NCBI RefSeq assembly: GCF_000467125.1
Contig: NZ_BATJ01000001.1
Coordinates: forward strand, 434,001 to 498,000
Direction of reading: 5' to 3'
Source: Vibrio proteolyticus NBRC 13287
GTDB lineage: Bacteria > Pseudomonadota > Gammaproteobacteria > Enterobacterales > Vibrionaceae
Length of the DNA: 64,000 nt
Shown: piece by piece, positions 56,208 to 64,000 of the stretch
How positions within the stretch are numbered: the first letter of the stretch is position 1
How the letters are laid out: each line of letters opens with the position of its first letter
Position numbers and translations under genes: made by a program
Notes under the pieces: generated by a model
Told to the model about the DNA's origin: nothing
What the model saw: only the letters and a program-made list of their open reading frames with translations
Database searches by the model: none

Positions 56208-57071
56208 TTGAGTTTAGACATCGATATTATTTCTCAAATCACTGAACGTTTTAGTGCGCTGCGCGAGGCCGAAAAAAAGGTCGCGAAATTGATCATGGAC
56301 GATATCCAAACCGCTGCGAATGCCAGTATTACCCAATTGGCAGAAAGCGCGGAGGTGAGCGAAGCAACGATCACCCGATTTGCCAAAGCCATTGGCTGTA
56401 AAAATGTGCGTGATATGAAGATCAAACTGGCGCAGACGTTAACGGTTGGTCAGCGCTTTATCCTTGAGCCACCCGATCAAAGTGGTTACCAAGGCATCTA
56501 TGAATCGATCAAACAAACGCTCGACATTAACCGTAGCCTGATTATTGAAGAAGATATCGACACTGCCGTGAACTGGCTTCACAACGCAAGACAGGTGATC
56601 ACAGTAGGCATGGGAGGCGGCTCAACAATTGCTGCGCAAGAGATGCAGCATCGCCTGTTCCGTTTAGGATACCCCGTAGTGGCCTACAATGACGGCCTGC
56701 TCTCGCGGATGATTGCCGCCACAGCAGATGCGAACGATGTGTTGGTGATGATGTCGGCAACCGGTTATACACCCGCCATCGTAGAAACCGCACAGCTGGC
56801 GAAACAATACGGCGTGAAAGTCATCGTTATTACGCCCAAAAATACGCCGCTCACTGAACATGCAGATTTGATGTTACCGATTGAACATCAAGAGACAGAT
56901 TTCATTTATAAACCCTCTGCCTCTCGTTATGCGATGTTAGCTTTAGTTGATGTGCTTTCAATGGCGTTGGCGGTCAATCACAAACGACGTTCGAGAGACA
57001 AATTACGTCGACTCAAAGTCGCGCTAGACTCCTACCGTGGTGGTTTAGAAAGACAGCCGCTGGGTGATTAA
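56208..57071 (+). CDS. RpiR/MurR family transcriptional regulator
   Basis: The 287-residue protein has an N-terminal RpiR helix-turn-helix (LREAEKKVAKLIMDDIQTAA, ITQLAESAEVSEATITRFAK, IGCKNVRDMKIKLAQ) and a SIS sugar-phosphate domain (ITVGMGGGSTIAAQEMQHRL, VLVMMSATGYTPAIVETAQL). The start is a TTG with AGGA 8 nt upstream. Such regulators sense phosphosugars; here KDPG or a related acid is a reasonable effector. It is downstream of the DSD1 lyase and probably controls the whole cluster via repeats in the divergent promoter. Confidence 0.9.
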   Translation: MSLDIDIISQITERFSALREAEKKVAKLIMDDIQTAANASITQLAESAEVSEATITRFAKAIGCKNVRDMKIKLAQTLTVGQRFILEPPDQSGYQGIYESIKQTLDINRSLIIEEDIDTAVNWLHNARQVITVGMGGGSTIAAQEMQHRLFRLGYPVVAYNDGLLSRMIAATADANDVLVMMSATGYTPAIVETAQLAKQYGVKVIVITPKNTPLTEHADLMLPIEHQETDFIYKPSASRYAMLALVDVLSMALAVNHKRRSRDKLRRLKVALDSYRGGLERQPLGD

Positions 57072-57099
57072 CATACCAAATTTTTGAAGCCATAAGCGA

Positions 57100-57948
57100 T
57101 TATGCTGTTTGACGCGTCAGGTTCCAGTCTTTCCAGACGGGTTCAACGCCGGAGGGTAACCAAAGGTTTCGGCCAAGCTCCATCCAAGGCGAGGGATAAT
57201 GAAAATCGCTGCCTTGTGAAGCCAACAAGTTGTGTTGCATGGCATAGTCAGCCAAGTTTCGTCGCTCTTGCTGAGCTTGTTGCGGCTGAGCTACCTCCAT
57301 CGCGTCCCCTTCGGCGTCAACGAATGCCGCGAGCAGGCGCTTAATCCATTTGGCGGTCAAATCATACCGCCCCGGATGCGCCAATACCGCCTGACCACCC
57401 GCCGCATGAATCGCGGCCACGGCTTCGGCCATCGAGCACCAGTTCGGCGGCACATAACCCGGATTGTTGCGGGTAAGGTACTTTTTAAACACTTGCTGCA
57501 TGGTTTTTGCGTAACCATTTTCCACCAGCCAGGCAGCAAAGTGCGCGCGAGTGATCGGAGCATCACCGGCAATCTGCTGAACTTCCTCCAGCACTCCATC
57601 GCGTGTCGCTTTACTCAACCGACTGGCGATCAGCTCTGCGCGCCCCTGACGATGTTGCTTTTGCTGCTCAATGAGCGCCGTCAGTGCTGGCGATTTCGGG
57701 TCGATGTTTAACCCAACGATATGAATATCTTTGTTCTGCCATACAGTGGAAATCTCAATGCCGTTCACCAGTTGAATGGGCAGTTGCTCACTTTCAATGT
57801 AGTGTCTGGCCGGTGCCAGACCATCAATCGTATCGTGATCTGTGATGGCCAACACGTCAATGTCAAAGCCCAATGCTCTGTCAATCAAAGCTTGTGGTGT
57901 CAGTCGTCCATCCGATGCAGTCGTATGGCTGTGTAAATCTATTCTCAT
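57100..57948 (-). CDS. rnmA: PHP-domain 5'-3' exoribonuclease / 3',5'-nucleotide phosphatase (RnmA/YciV)
   Basis: The 282-residue PHP protein has metal ligands in [20 protein letters not shown] with NGIE upstream, LAHPGRYDL and [10 protein letters not shown]. It matches E. coli YciV (RnmA/RNase AM, earlier called TrpH), which trims 5' ends of RNA and removes phosphate from 3',5'-bisphosphonucleotides. It is divergent from the trp operon, as in E. coli. In E. coli yciO is the next gene; here the RpiR gene of the inserted cluster ends 28 bp from its stop. Confidence 0.92.
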   Translation of the reverse strand: MRIDLHSHTTASDGRLTPQALIDRALGFDIDVLAITDHDTIDGLAPARHYIESEQLPIQLVNGIEISTVWQNKDIHIVGLNIDPKSPALTALIEQQKQHRQGRAELIASRLSKATRDGVLEEVQQIAGDAPITRAHFAAWLVENGYAKTMQQVFKKYLTRNNPGYVPPNWCSMAEAVAAIHAAGGQAVLAHPGRYDLTAKWIKRLLAAFVDAEGDAMEVAQPQQAQQERRNLADYAMQHNLLASQGSDFHYPSPWMELGRNLWLPSGVEPVWKDWNLTRQTA

Positions 57949-57974
57949 ATTTCTGTTTTTTCGCTTTTTCGGGC

Positions 57975-58008
57975 TTGACTTTTCTCTCTCGCACTAGTTA
58001 ACTAGTAC
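57975..58008 (+). promoter_or_regulatory. trp promoter and TrpR operator
   Basis: A -35 TTGACT (57975-57980) and a -10 TTAACT (57998-58003) are spaced by 17 bp. The near-perfect palindrome GCACTAGTTAACTAGTAC (57991-58008) matches the E. coli TrpR operator core ACTAGTTAACTAGT and overlaps the -10 box, the classical repression geometry. Confidence 0.93.
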
Positions 58009-58039
58009 ACAAATACAAACACCCTGATGTGGAGCCCCC

Positions 58040-58159
58040 ATGTTACAAGAATTTAACCAGAACCAGAACGACAAAGTGTCGGTTGATGCTCAAGCATCCG
58101 CTGAGCTGAACTGGTGGCGCACCTGGACAAGTTCTTGGTGGGCTAACGTGTACTTTTAA
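58040..58159 (+). CDS. trpL: trp operon leader peptide
   Basis: This 39-residue ORF begins MLQEFNQNQNDKVSVDA and contains five Trp codons clustered near the end (NWWRTWTSSWWANVYF). GGAG lies 5 nt before the ATG. Ribosome stalling at the Trp codons would control the terminator at 58180-58205. The peptide is longer than the 14-residue E. coli TrpL, as is usual in Vibrio. Confidence 0.95.
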   Translation: MLQEFNQNQNDKVSVDAQASAELNWWRTWTSSWWANVYF

Positions 58160-58179
58160 TTCAGTCGAATATTGTCACT

Positions 58180-58205
58180 AAGCCCGCGCCAAAGCGGGCT
58201 TTTTT
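58180..58205 (+). terminator. trp attenuator
   Basis: An 8-bp stem (AAGCCCGC / GCGGGCTT) with a 6-nt loop is followed by TTTT and further T. It starts 20 bp after trpL and forms the termination arm of trp attenuation. Confidence 0.93.
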
Positions 58206-58331
58206 ATTTTGTCGTATTGCTCATCACCCATTGTTTATTTCACCACCGAAAACAAGAAAAGCAGATTGGGTCACGCCACGCATTGTGCGAGTATGTACGA
58301 CAGGAAGATACAAAATGATGAGGGATGTCTT

Positions 58332-59897
58332 GTGAACAAGGCCATAGAAATCAAAAAACTGGGTAACATTGAAGTCATTTATACTGCTGTACCTTATGCG
58401 CAGGATCCAACCCGTTTGTTTCACACTCTGTGTGAAAATAAAACCGACAGCCTGTTGCTCGAATCCGCAGAAATTGACTCCAAACAAAACCTCAAAAGTT
58501 TGCTACTGGTGGATTCTGCGGTCCGCATCGTTTGTCGCGGCCATCAGGTGTCCCTGACCGCGCTCACAGGCAATGGCCGTAACTTGCTGGCTCACTTAAC
58601 TCACAATGTCCGCGATGATGTCGCCGCTCATTTCGATGGGCATGCGTTAACCCTGACGTTTGAGGCGCCCTGTGACACTCTGGACGAAGATTCACGTCTG
58701 CGTGAAGCCTCTTCTTTTGATGCGCTGCGTCTGATCCAGCACAGTTTTGATCTGACGGATCATGATAAACATGCCCTGTTTTTGGCCGGTTTGTTTGCCT
58801 ACGATATGGTGGCAAACTTTGAACCTCTGGGTCAGGCAGAGAGCAATAACCAGTGTCCGGACTATGTCTTTTACGTCGCAGAGACCTTGCTGGTGGTTGA
58901 TCACCAGAGCGAAAACTGTCAGTTGCAAGCGACACTCTTCAACGGCAATCACGCAGAAAAAGTCCGCTTGGACGCCCGGATAGCGGATATCAGCGCGCAG
59001 TGCGTATCTCCAAAGACGTTACCTCAAGCTCAAAAACTGGCTCGGGTCGACGTAGATGCCAGCGTCTCAGACACCGATTTCTGCCAGATTGTGCGCGATC
59101 TGAAAGAATACGTTGTTAAAGGTGATATCTTCCAGGTGGTGCCATCACGCCGCTTTACATTGCCTTGTCCCTCGCCATTGGCGGCCTACAAAGCGCTCAA
59201 AGAGAGCAACCCTAGCCCTTACATGTTTTACATGCAGGACGAGCTGTTTACCTTGTTCGGTGCCTCACCAGAGAGTGCTCTGAAGTACGAAACAGAAACC
59301 AATCAAGTAGAAATATACCCTATCGCCGGGACCCGTCGGCGTGGCAAACGGGCGAACGGTGAGATTGATTTCGACCTAGACAGCCGTATTGAACTCGAAC
59401 TGCGCAGCGACAAAAAAGAAAACGCAGAGCACATGATGTTGGTCGATCTCGCACGGAACGACGTGGCGCGCATTGCCACTGCAGGTACGCGTCACGTGGC
59501 CGATTTACTCAAGGTCGATCGCTACAGTCATGTGATGCACCTGGTGTCGCGTGTGGTGGGCCAGTTACGTGATGATCTTGATGCGTTACACGCTTATCAG
59601 GCTTGTATGAACATGGGGACGCTCACTGGCGCTCCGAAGATCCGTGCCATGCAGTTAATTCGTGACGTAGAAGGCGCCCGACGCGGCAGTTACGGCGGTG
59701 CGGTCGGCTATCTGACCGGAGAAGGCACACTGGATACCTGTATCGTGATTCGTTCTGCATACGTTGAAAATGGCGTGGCTCAGGTACAGGCTGGTGCAGG
59801 CGTGGTCTTCGACTCCGATCCTCAGGCAGAAGCCGACGAAACACGTGGCAAAGCACAAGCCGTCATCTCTGCGATTCAGACAGCGCACCAGGCATAA
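58332..59897 (+). CDS. trpE: Anthranilate synthase component I
   Basis: TrpE makes anthranilate from chorismate with ammonia supplied by TrpG. The 521 residues match E. coli TrpE (520). The tryptophan feedback site LLLESAEID is near residues 37-45. The chorismate domain has VVKGDIFQVVPSRR, IYPIAGTRRRGKR, DLARNDVARIA, GTLTGAPKIRAMQLI and QAGAGVVFDSDP. I chose the GTG at 58332 with GAGG 9 nt upstream; the frame extends 41 codons further into the leader without family similarity. Confidence 0.95.
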   Translation: MNKAIEIKKLGNIEVIYTAVPYAQDPTRLFHTLCENKTDSLLLESAEIDSKQNLKSLLLVDSAVRIVCRGHQVSLTALTGNGRNLLAHLTHNVRDDVAAHFDGHALTLTFEAPCDTLDEDSRLREASSFDALRLIQHSFDLTDHDKHALFLAGLFAYDMVANFEPLGQAESNNQCPDYVFYVAETLLVVDHQSENCQLQATLFNGNHAEKVRLDARIADISAQCVSPKTLPQAQKLARVDVDASVSDTDFCQIVRDLKEYVVKGDIFQVVPSRRFTLPCPSPLAAYKALKESNPSPYMFYMQDELFTLFGASPESALKYETETNQVEIYPIAGTRRRGKRANGEIDFDLDSRIELELRSDKKENAEHMMLVDLARNDVARIATAGTRHVADLLKVDRYSHVMHLVSRVVGQLRDDLDALHAYQACMNMGTLTGAPKIRAMQLIRDVEGARRGSYGGAVGYLTGEGTLDTCIVIRSAYVENGVAQVQAGAGVVFDSDPQAEADETRGKAQAVISAIQTAHQA

Positions 59898-59908
59898 GGA
59901 GTCTTCCC

Positions 59909-60496
59909 ATGGCGAACATTGTATTTATCGACAACTTTGACTCATTTACTTACAACCTGGTTGACCAGTTCCGCTCTCTAGGTCATCAGGTCACGATCTA
60001 CCGCAATCACATTGATGCAGCCGCTATCGATGCTGCTGTCCGTCAGTTGGATAACCCCGTTGTACTGTTGTCACCGGGCCCTGGCGCACCTTCCGAAGCC
60101 GGTTGCATGCCCGCTTTGATCCAGCGTTTAAAAGGTCACGTGCCGATGATCGGCATCTGCCTGGGTCACCAAGCCATTGTTGAGGCCTATGGCGGAACCG
60201 TGGCTGGTGCGGGCGAAATCATTCACGGCAAAATATCGATGATGGAACATGAACAGCACGCCACTTATCAGGGGCTGCCCTCACCTCTGGCGATCGCCCG
60301 TTACCATTCCTTAGTGGCGACTCAGGTGCCAAGCAGCCTGACGGTCACCGCGGAAGTCGATGGCCTGGTGATGTCCGTGGTTCACGAAGAGGACAAAGTC
60401 TGCGGCTTTCAGTTTCACCCGGAATCCATCATGACAACCTATGGTGCAACCCTGCTGGCCAATGCGATTGAATGGGCTCAGGAACAGCAACAATAA
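59909..60496 (+). CDS. trpG: Anthranilate synthase component II (glutamine amidotransferase)
   Basis: The 195-residue class I amidotransferase supplies ammonia to TrpE. The oxyanion loop LLSPGPGAPSEAG, catalytic cysteine in GICLGHQAI and the His/Glu pair in FQFHPESIMT are visible. It begins DNFDSFTYNLVDQ, typical of TrpG. In E. coli trpG is fused to trpD; here, as in other vibrios, they are separate genes 24 bp apart. Confidence 0.95.
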   Translation: MANIVFIDNFDSFTYNLVDQFRSLGHQVTIYRNHIDAAAIDAAVRQLDNPVVLLSPGPGAPSEAGCMPALIQRLKGHVPMIGICLGHQAIVEAYGGTVAGAGEIIHGKISMMEHEQHATYQGLPSPLAIARYHSLVATQVPSSLTVTAEVDGLVMSVVHEEDKVCGFQFHPESIMTTYGATLLANAIEWAQEQQQ

Positions 60497-60520
60497 GAAT
60501 AAGATTTAGGGAGAAAAATT

Positions 60521-61519
60521 ATGCAGCACGTCATCAACAAATTATACGAACAAACGTCCCTTTCCCAACAGGAAAGTCAGGAACTGTTTGACGTCATCAT
60601 TCGTGGCGAACTGGACCCGATTTTAATGGCGTCGGCGCTGACAGCACTGAAGATCAAAGGTGAAACACCCGATGAAATCGCTGGCGCCGCCAAAGCGTTA
60701 CTGGCAAACGCTAACCCGTTTCCACGCCCGGACTATGACTTTGCGGATATTGTCGGCACCGGAGGCGATGGTCATAATACCATCAACATTTCAACCACGG
60801 CCGCGTTCGTAGCCGCCGCATGTGGCCTGAAAATTGCCAAACACGGAAACCGCAGTGTGTCCAGTAAATCCGGGTCATCTGATCTGCTCGATTCGTTTGG
60901 CATCAATCTGGCGATGAGCGCAGACGATACCCGTGCTGCTATCGATGATTTGGGCGTCGCTTTTTTATTTGCGCCGCAGTATCACCAAGGCGTCCGTCAC
61001 GCAATGCCGGTACGTCAGACCATGAAAACTCGTACCATTTTCAACATCCTAGGGCCATTAATTAACCCGGCTAAACCCAATATCGAACTGATGGGGGTCT
61101 ATAGCGAAGAATTAGTACGCCCAATCGCAGAAACCATGCTACAAATGGGGATGAAGCGTGCCGCTGTCGTTCATGGTAGTGGCTTGGATGAAGTGGCTAT
61201 TCATGGTGATACCACGGTTGCTGAGATCAAAGACGGTCAGATTCACGAATACACCCTGACCCCAGAAGATTTCGGCCTGACACGTCATCAGCTCGACGGG
61301 ATAAAAGGCGGCGACCCACAAGAAAACCGAGCCATCATCACCCGCATTCTTACCGGGGAAGGCACTGACGCCCAGCTCGGCGCCGTCGCTGTTAACGTGG
61401 CCCTGTTAATGCGCCTGTTCGGTCATGAAGATCTGAAAGCCAATGCGCAAACAGCGATTAATGCCATGAATTCAGGAAAAGCTTACCAGTTGGTACAACA
61501 ACTGGCACAACGAGGTTAG
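60521..61519 (+). CDS. trpD: Anthranilate phosphoribosyltransferase
   Basis: TrpD joins anthranilate to PRPP. The 332 residues show the PRPP loop DIVGTGGDGHNTINIST, KHGNRSVSSKSGSSDLLD, FAPQYHQGVRHAMPVRQ, and the anthranilate-site region RTIFNILGPLINP. AGGGAGAAAA precedes the ATG. It is a stand-alone TrpD, not fused to TrpG. Confidence 0.96.
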   Translation: MQHVINKLYEQTSLSQQESQELFDVIIRGELDPILMASALTALKIKGETPDEIAGAAKALLANANPFPRPDYDFADIVGTGGDGHNTINISTTAAFVAAACGLKIAKHGNRSVSSKSGSSDLLDSFGINLAMSADDTRAAIDDLGVAFLFAPQYHQGVRHAMPVRQTMKTRTIFNILGPLINPAKPNIELMGVYSEELVRPIAETMLQMGMKRAAVVHGSGLDEVAIHGDTTVAEIKDGQIHEYTLTPEDFGLTRHQLDGIKGGDPQENRAIITRILTGEGTDAQLGAVAVNVALLMRLFGHEDLKANAQTAINAMNSGKAYQLVQQLAQRG

Positions 61520-61522
61520 GAC

Positions 61523-62938
61523 ATGAGTCAGTTATCGGAACATATTTCGCTACAGGAAACCCAGATGGCCAAGGTGCTGGCGAAAATTGTCACGGACAAA
61601 TACACCTGGGTGGAAGCGCGTAAGCAGATTCAGCCCCTCAGTAGCTTTAAAGATGACTTAGTGCCTTCCGATCGCGATTTTTACGCCGCACTCAGTACTG
61701 GGAAAACAGCGTTTATTCTGGAGTGTAAAAAAGCGTCGCCATCAAAGGGACTCATCCGAGATCACTTCGATCTGGACTACATTGCTTCGGTTTACAATCG
61801 GCACGCCAACGCCATTTCGGTGCTGACGGACGAAAAATATTTTCAGGGTAACTTTGAGTTTCTTCCTCAGGTTCGCCGTATCGCCAAACAACCGGTGCTG
61901 TGTAAAGACTTTATGGTTGATACCTATCAGGTCTATTTGGCTCGTCACTATCAGGCGGACGCGATCTTACTGATGCTGTCGGTGCTAAACGACGATCAGT
62001 ATCGTGAACTGGCTGACGTCGCTCACGCGCTGGGCATGGGCATTTTGACGGAAGTCAGCAACGAAGACGAGCTTGCTCGTGCAGTCGCTCTGGATGCCAA
62101 AGTGATAGGTATCAACAACCGTAACCTACGGGACCTGTCAACTGACCTTAATCGCACCAAGCAGTTGGCCCCACAAATACGTCAATTGGCGCCCGATGCG
62201 ATCGTCATTTCTGAGTCCGGCATATACACCCACCAGCAAGTGCGTGATTTGTCCTGTGATGCGGATGGCTTCTTGATTGGTAGCTCACTGATGGCAGAAG
62301 ACAATCTGGAACTAGCCGTACGTCGGGTGACGCTGGGCGAGAATAAAGTGTGTGGCCTGACCCAACCAGATGACGCTGCCAAAGCTTATCAGGCTGGGGC
62401 TGTCTACGGTGGTTTGATTTTCGTTAATGCTTCAAAACGAGCCGTCAGTCCGGAAACCGCCCGCCTCACCATGAGCGGTGCCCCGCTGCAGTACGTTGGC
62501 GTGTTTCAGAACCACGACAACGACACTATCTACTCACTGGCGACCGAACTCGGTTTAAGTGCGGTGCAATTGCACGGTGAAGAATCTCAGCAGCAAGTTG
62601 ATGCACTGCGCGCCCGCTTGCCAGCCAAGATTGAAATCTGGAAGGCTTACGGAGTCACTGACGCGATGCCAACGCTGCTGGACACCAACGTTGATCGTCA
62701 CCTACTGGATGCCAAAGTCGGCAGTCAATCCGGAGGAACGGGTCAGGCTTTTGACTGGAGTCTTCTTACAGATACGCGCCAAATCATGCTGGCCGGCGGT
62801 CTCAATGCCGATAACGCCAGGCAGGCCGCCCAATTGGGTTGCTTGGGGCTGGATCTCAACTCTGGCGTAGAAAACGCCCCTGGAAAAAAAGATTTGATAA
62901 AGCTGCAACAAGCATTTGCAGCAATCCGAGATTACTAA
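61523..62938 (+). CDS. trpCF: Bifunctional indole-3-glycerol-phosphate synthase / phosphoribosylanthranilate isomerase
   Basis: The 471-residue fusion has an N-terminal TrpC barrel (FILECKKASPSKGLIR, VLTDEKYFQGNFEFL, PVLCKDFMVDTYQVY, ISESGIYT) and a C-terminal TrpF barrel (ENKVCGLTQPDDAAKAY, LQYVGVFQNHD, AVQLHGEESQ, GGTGQAFDWSLL). It performs two consecutive steps of Trp synthesis. It starts 3 bp after the trpD stop. The gene is often named trpC or trpCF. Confidence 0.95.
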   Translation: MSQLSEHISLQETQMAKVLAKIVTDKYTWVEARKQIQPLSSFKDDLVPSDRDFYAALSTGKTAFILECKKASPSKGLIRDHFDLDYIASVYNRHANAISVLTDEKYFQGNFEFLPQVRRIAKQPVLCKDFMVDTYQVYLARHYQADAILLMLSVLNDDQYRELADVAHALGMGILTEVSNEDELARAVALDAKVIGINNRNLRDLSTDLNRTKQLAPQIRQLAPDAIVISESGIYTHQQVRDLSCDADGFLIGSSLMAEDNLELAVRRVTLGENKVCGLTQPDDAAKAYQAGAVYGGLIFVNASKRAVSPETARLTMSGAPLQYVGVFQNHDNDTIYSLATELGLSAVQLHGEESQQQVDALRARLPAKIEIWKAYGVTDAMPTLLDTNVDRHLLDAKVGSQSGGTGQAFDWSLLTDTRQIMLAGGLNADNARQAAQLGCLGLDLNSGVENAPGKKDLIKLQQAFAAIRDY

Positions 62939-62945
62939 TATTACA

Positions 62946-62963
62946 GGCACGGCCCGCCGTGCC
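62946..62963 (+). other. Intercistronic hairpin between trpCF and trpB
   Basis: An exact 7-bp G+C-rich stem (GGCACGG / CCGTGCC) with a 4-nt loop lies in the 48-bp gap. No T run follows, so it is likely an mRNA processing or stability element rather than a terminator. Confidence 0.55.
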
Positions 62964-62986
62964 AGATAAGTGAAGGAATAGGAATT

Positions 62987-64000
62987 ATGGCAAAACTTGA
63001 TGCCTACTTTGGCGAATACGGCGGTCAGTACGTCCCGCAGATTCTGGTCCCGGCTTTAGAACAATTGGAACAGGCGTTTATCGACGCCCAGGATGCTCCA
63101 GAGTTTCGCAGTGAGTTCATGACTTTGCTGCAAGAATACGCAGGCCGTCCGACGGCGTTGACCCTCACACGCAATCTGACCAAAGGCACCAAAACCAAAC
63201 TGTATCTGAAACGCGAGGATCTACTTCACGGTGGTGCTCACAAGACCAACCAGGTGCTGGGTCAGGCGCTGCTGGCCAAGCGCATGGGCAAAAACGAAAT
63301 CATTGCGGAAACGGGCGCTGGTCAACATGGCGTCGCAACAGCGTTAGCTTGTGCCCTGCTGGGACTGAAATGTCGTGTCTATATGGGTGCCAAAGACGTT
63401 GAGCGTCAAAGTCCGAACGTGTTTCGTATGAAGCTGATGGGCGCAGAAGTTATACCGGTCCATTCGGGGTCCGCAACCCTCAAAGACGCCTGTAACGAAG
63501 CGCTACGTGACTGGTCAGCCAGCTATGAAGAAGCGCATTATCTGCTGGGTACGGCAGCAGGCCCTCACCCATTTCCGACCATCGTACGTGAGTTCCAACG
63601 CATGATTGGCGAAGAGACCAAAAACCAGATCCTGGCGCGTGAAGGCCGTTTACCCGATGCGGTGATCGCCTGTGTGGGCGGTGGTTCCAACGCCATTGGA
63701 ATGTTCGCTGATTTTATTGAAGAAGAGTCGGTACGCTTAATCGGGGTCGAGCCTGCTGGTAAAGGGATTGACACTGACCAACACGGCGCACCTTTGAAGC
63801 ACGGCAAAACCGGTATCTTTTTTGGTATGAAAGCACCACTGATGCAGGATTCAAATGGTCAGGTTGAGGAGTCTTACTCCGTCTCTGCCGGTCTGGACTT
63901 TCCGTCTGTCGGCCCACAGCATGCCTACCTCAATGCGATCGGTCGTGCCGAATACGACAATATTACTGATGATGAAGCCTTGGAAGCCTTCCAGCTATTG
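62987..64000 (+). CDS. trpB: Tryptophan synthase beta subunit, partial
   Basis: TrpB condenses indole with serine to form tryptophan. 338 codons are visible before the right edge, out of about 396 expected. The PLP lysine is in [41 protein letters not shown] and the phosphate loop [15 protein letters not shown] are present. GGAATAGGAATT precedes the ATG. trpA is expected just outside the window. Confidence 0.95.
   Translation, partial: MAKLDAYFGEYGGQYVPQILVPALEQLEQAFIDAQDAPEFRSEFMTLLQEYAGRPTALTLTRNLTKGTKTKLYLKREDLLHGGAHKTNQVLGQALLAKRMGKNEIIAETGAGQHGVATALACALLGLKCRVYMGAKDVERQSPNVFRMKLMGAEVIPVHSGSATLKDACNEALRDWSASYEEAHYLLGTAAGPHPFPTIVREFQRMIGEETKNQILAREGRLPDAVIACVGGGSNAIGMFADFIEEESVRLIGVEPAGKGIDTDQHGAPLKHGKTGIFFGMKAPLMQDSNGQVEESYSVSAGLDFPSVGPQHAYLNAIGRAEYDNITDDEALEAFQLL

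Overview
The window looks like chromosome 1 of a Vibrio (Gammaproteobacteria, Vibrionaceae). Many proteins (AsnS, RibA, malic enzyme, AspC) read as close Vibrio orthologues. The neighbourhoods ribA/imelysin, fumarase/pabB/sdaC/sdaA, trxB/cydDC, and rluB/yciO/rnmA/trp match the gene order I know from Vibrio and E. coli. No tRNA, rRNA, CRISPR array, integron, prophage or intact transposase was seen.

Layout. 1-2.8 kb: a Fur-box-controlled imelysin and a c-type di-heme oxidoreductase that runs off the left edge. 2.9-3.8 kb: ribA behind a perfect Zur-box-like palindrome. 3.8-4.4 kb: an AT-rich stretch full of inverted repeats with a 58-codon ORF. 4.4-10.2 kb: ycjX-ycjF, then tyrR-rimJ-HD phosphohydrolase-DUF2947 with overlapping or abutting genes. 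10.5-13.7 kb: class I fumarase and pabB. 13.7-15.9 kb: an H-NOX nitric oxide sensor gene and its hybrid histidine kinase gene, each broken by one in-frame stop codon. 16-21 kb: Nudix hydrolase, serine permease and L-serine dehydratase, and an aromatic amino acid permease. 21-30 kb: queD, a chemoreceptor with a haem c motif, asnS behind a terminator-like leader hairpin, a MocR regulator, aspC and small hypotheticals. 30-46.5 kb: a DExH helicase, maeA, DUF3392-sanA, DUF2797, a dioxygenase/class V aminotransferase pair, trxB, cydDC, amiD, rluB, yciO. 46.6-57.1 kb: a ten-kilobase catabolic cluster. 57.1-64 kb: rnmA and the trp operon (trpL-E-G-D-CF-B), cut inside trpB by the right edge.

The most notable system is the 46.8-57.1 kb cluster. 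It encodes a secreted GH20 hexosaminidase, KDPG aldolase, KDG kinase, a sodium:solute symporter, RidA, an N-acyl-D-amino-acid deacylase, a DSD1-type PLP lyase and an RpiR regulator. Together these make a coherent route from N-acetyl-D-glucosaminate (the oxidised end sugar released from chitin after LPMO attack) via glucosaminate, KDG and KDPG to pyruvate and glyceraldehyde 3-phosphate. The cluster sits between rnmA and yciO, which are neighbours in E. coli, so it looks like an insertion into an old conserved block. One junction carries two hypermutable-looking simple repeats (T12G12 and six GGCA units).

Other points of interest are a short palindromic repeat found three times beside convergent gene ends, the double nonsense disruption of the NO-sensing pair, and direct repeats in the sdaC and DSD1/deacylase promoter regions.
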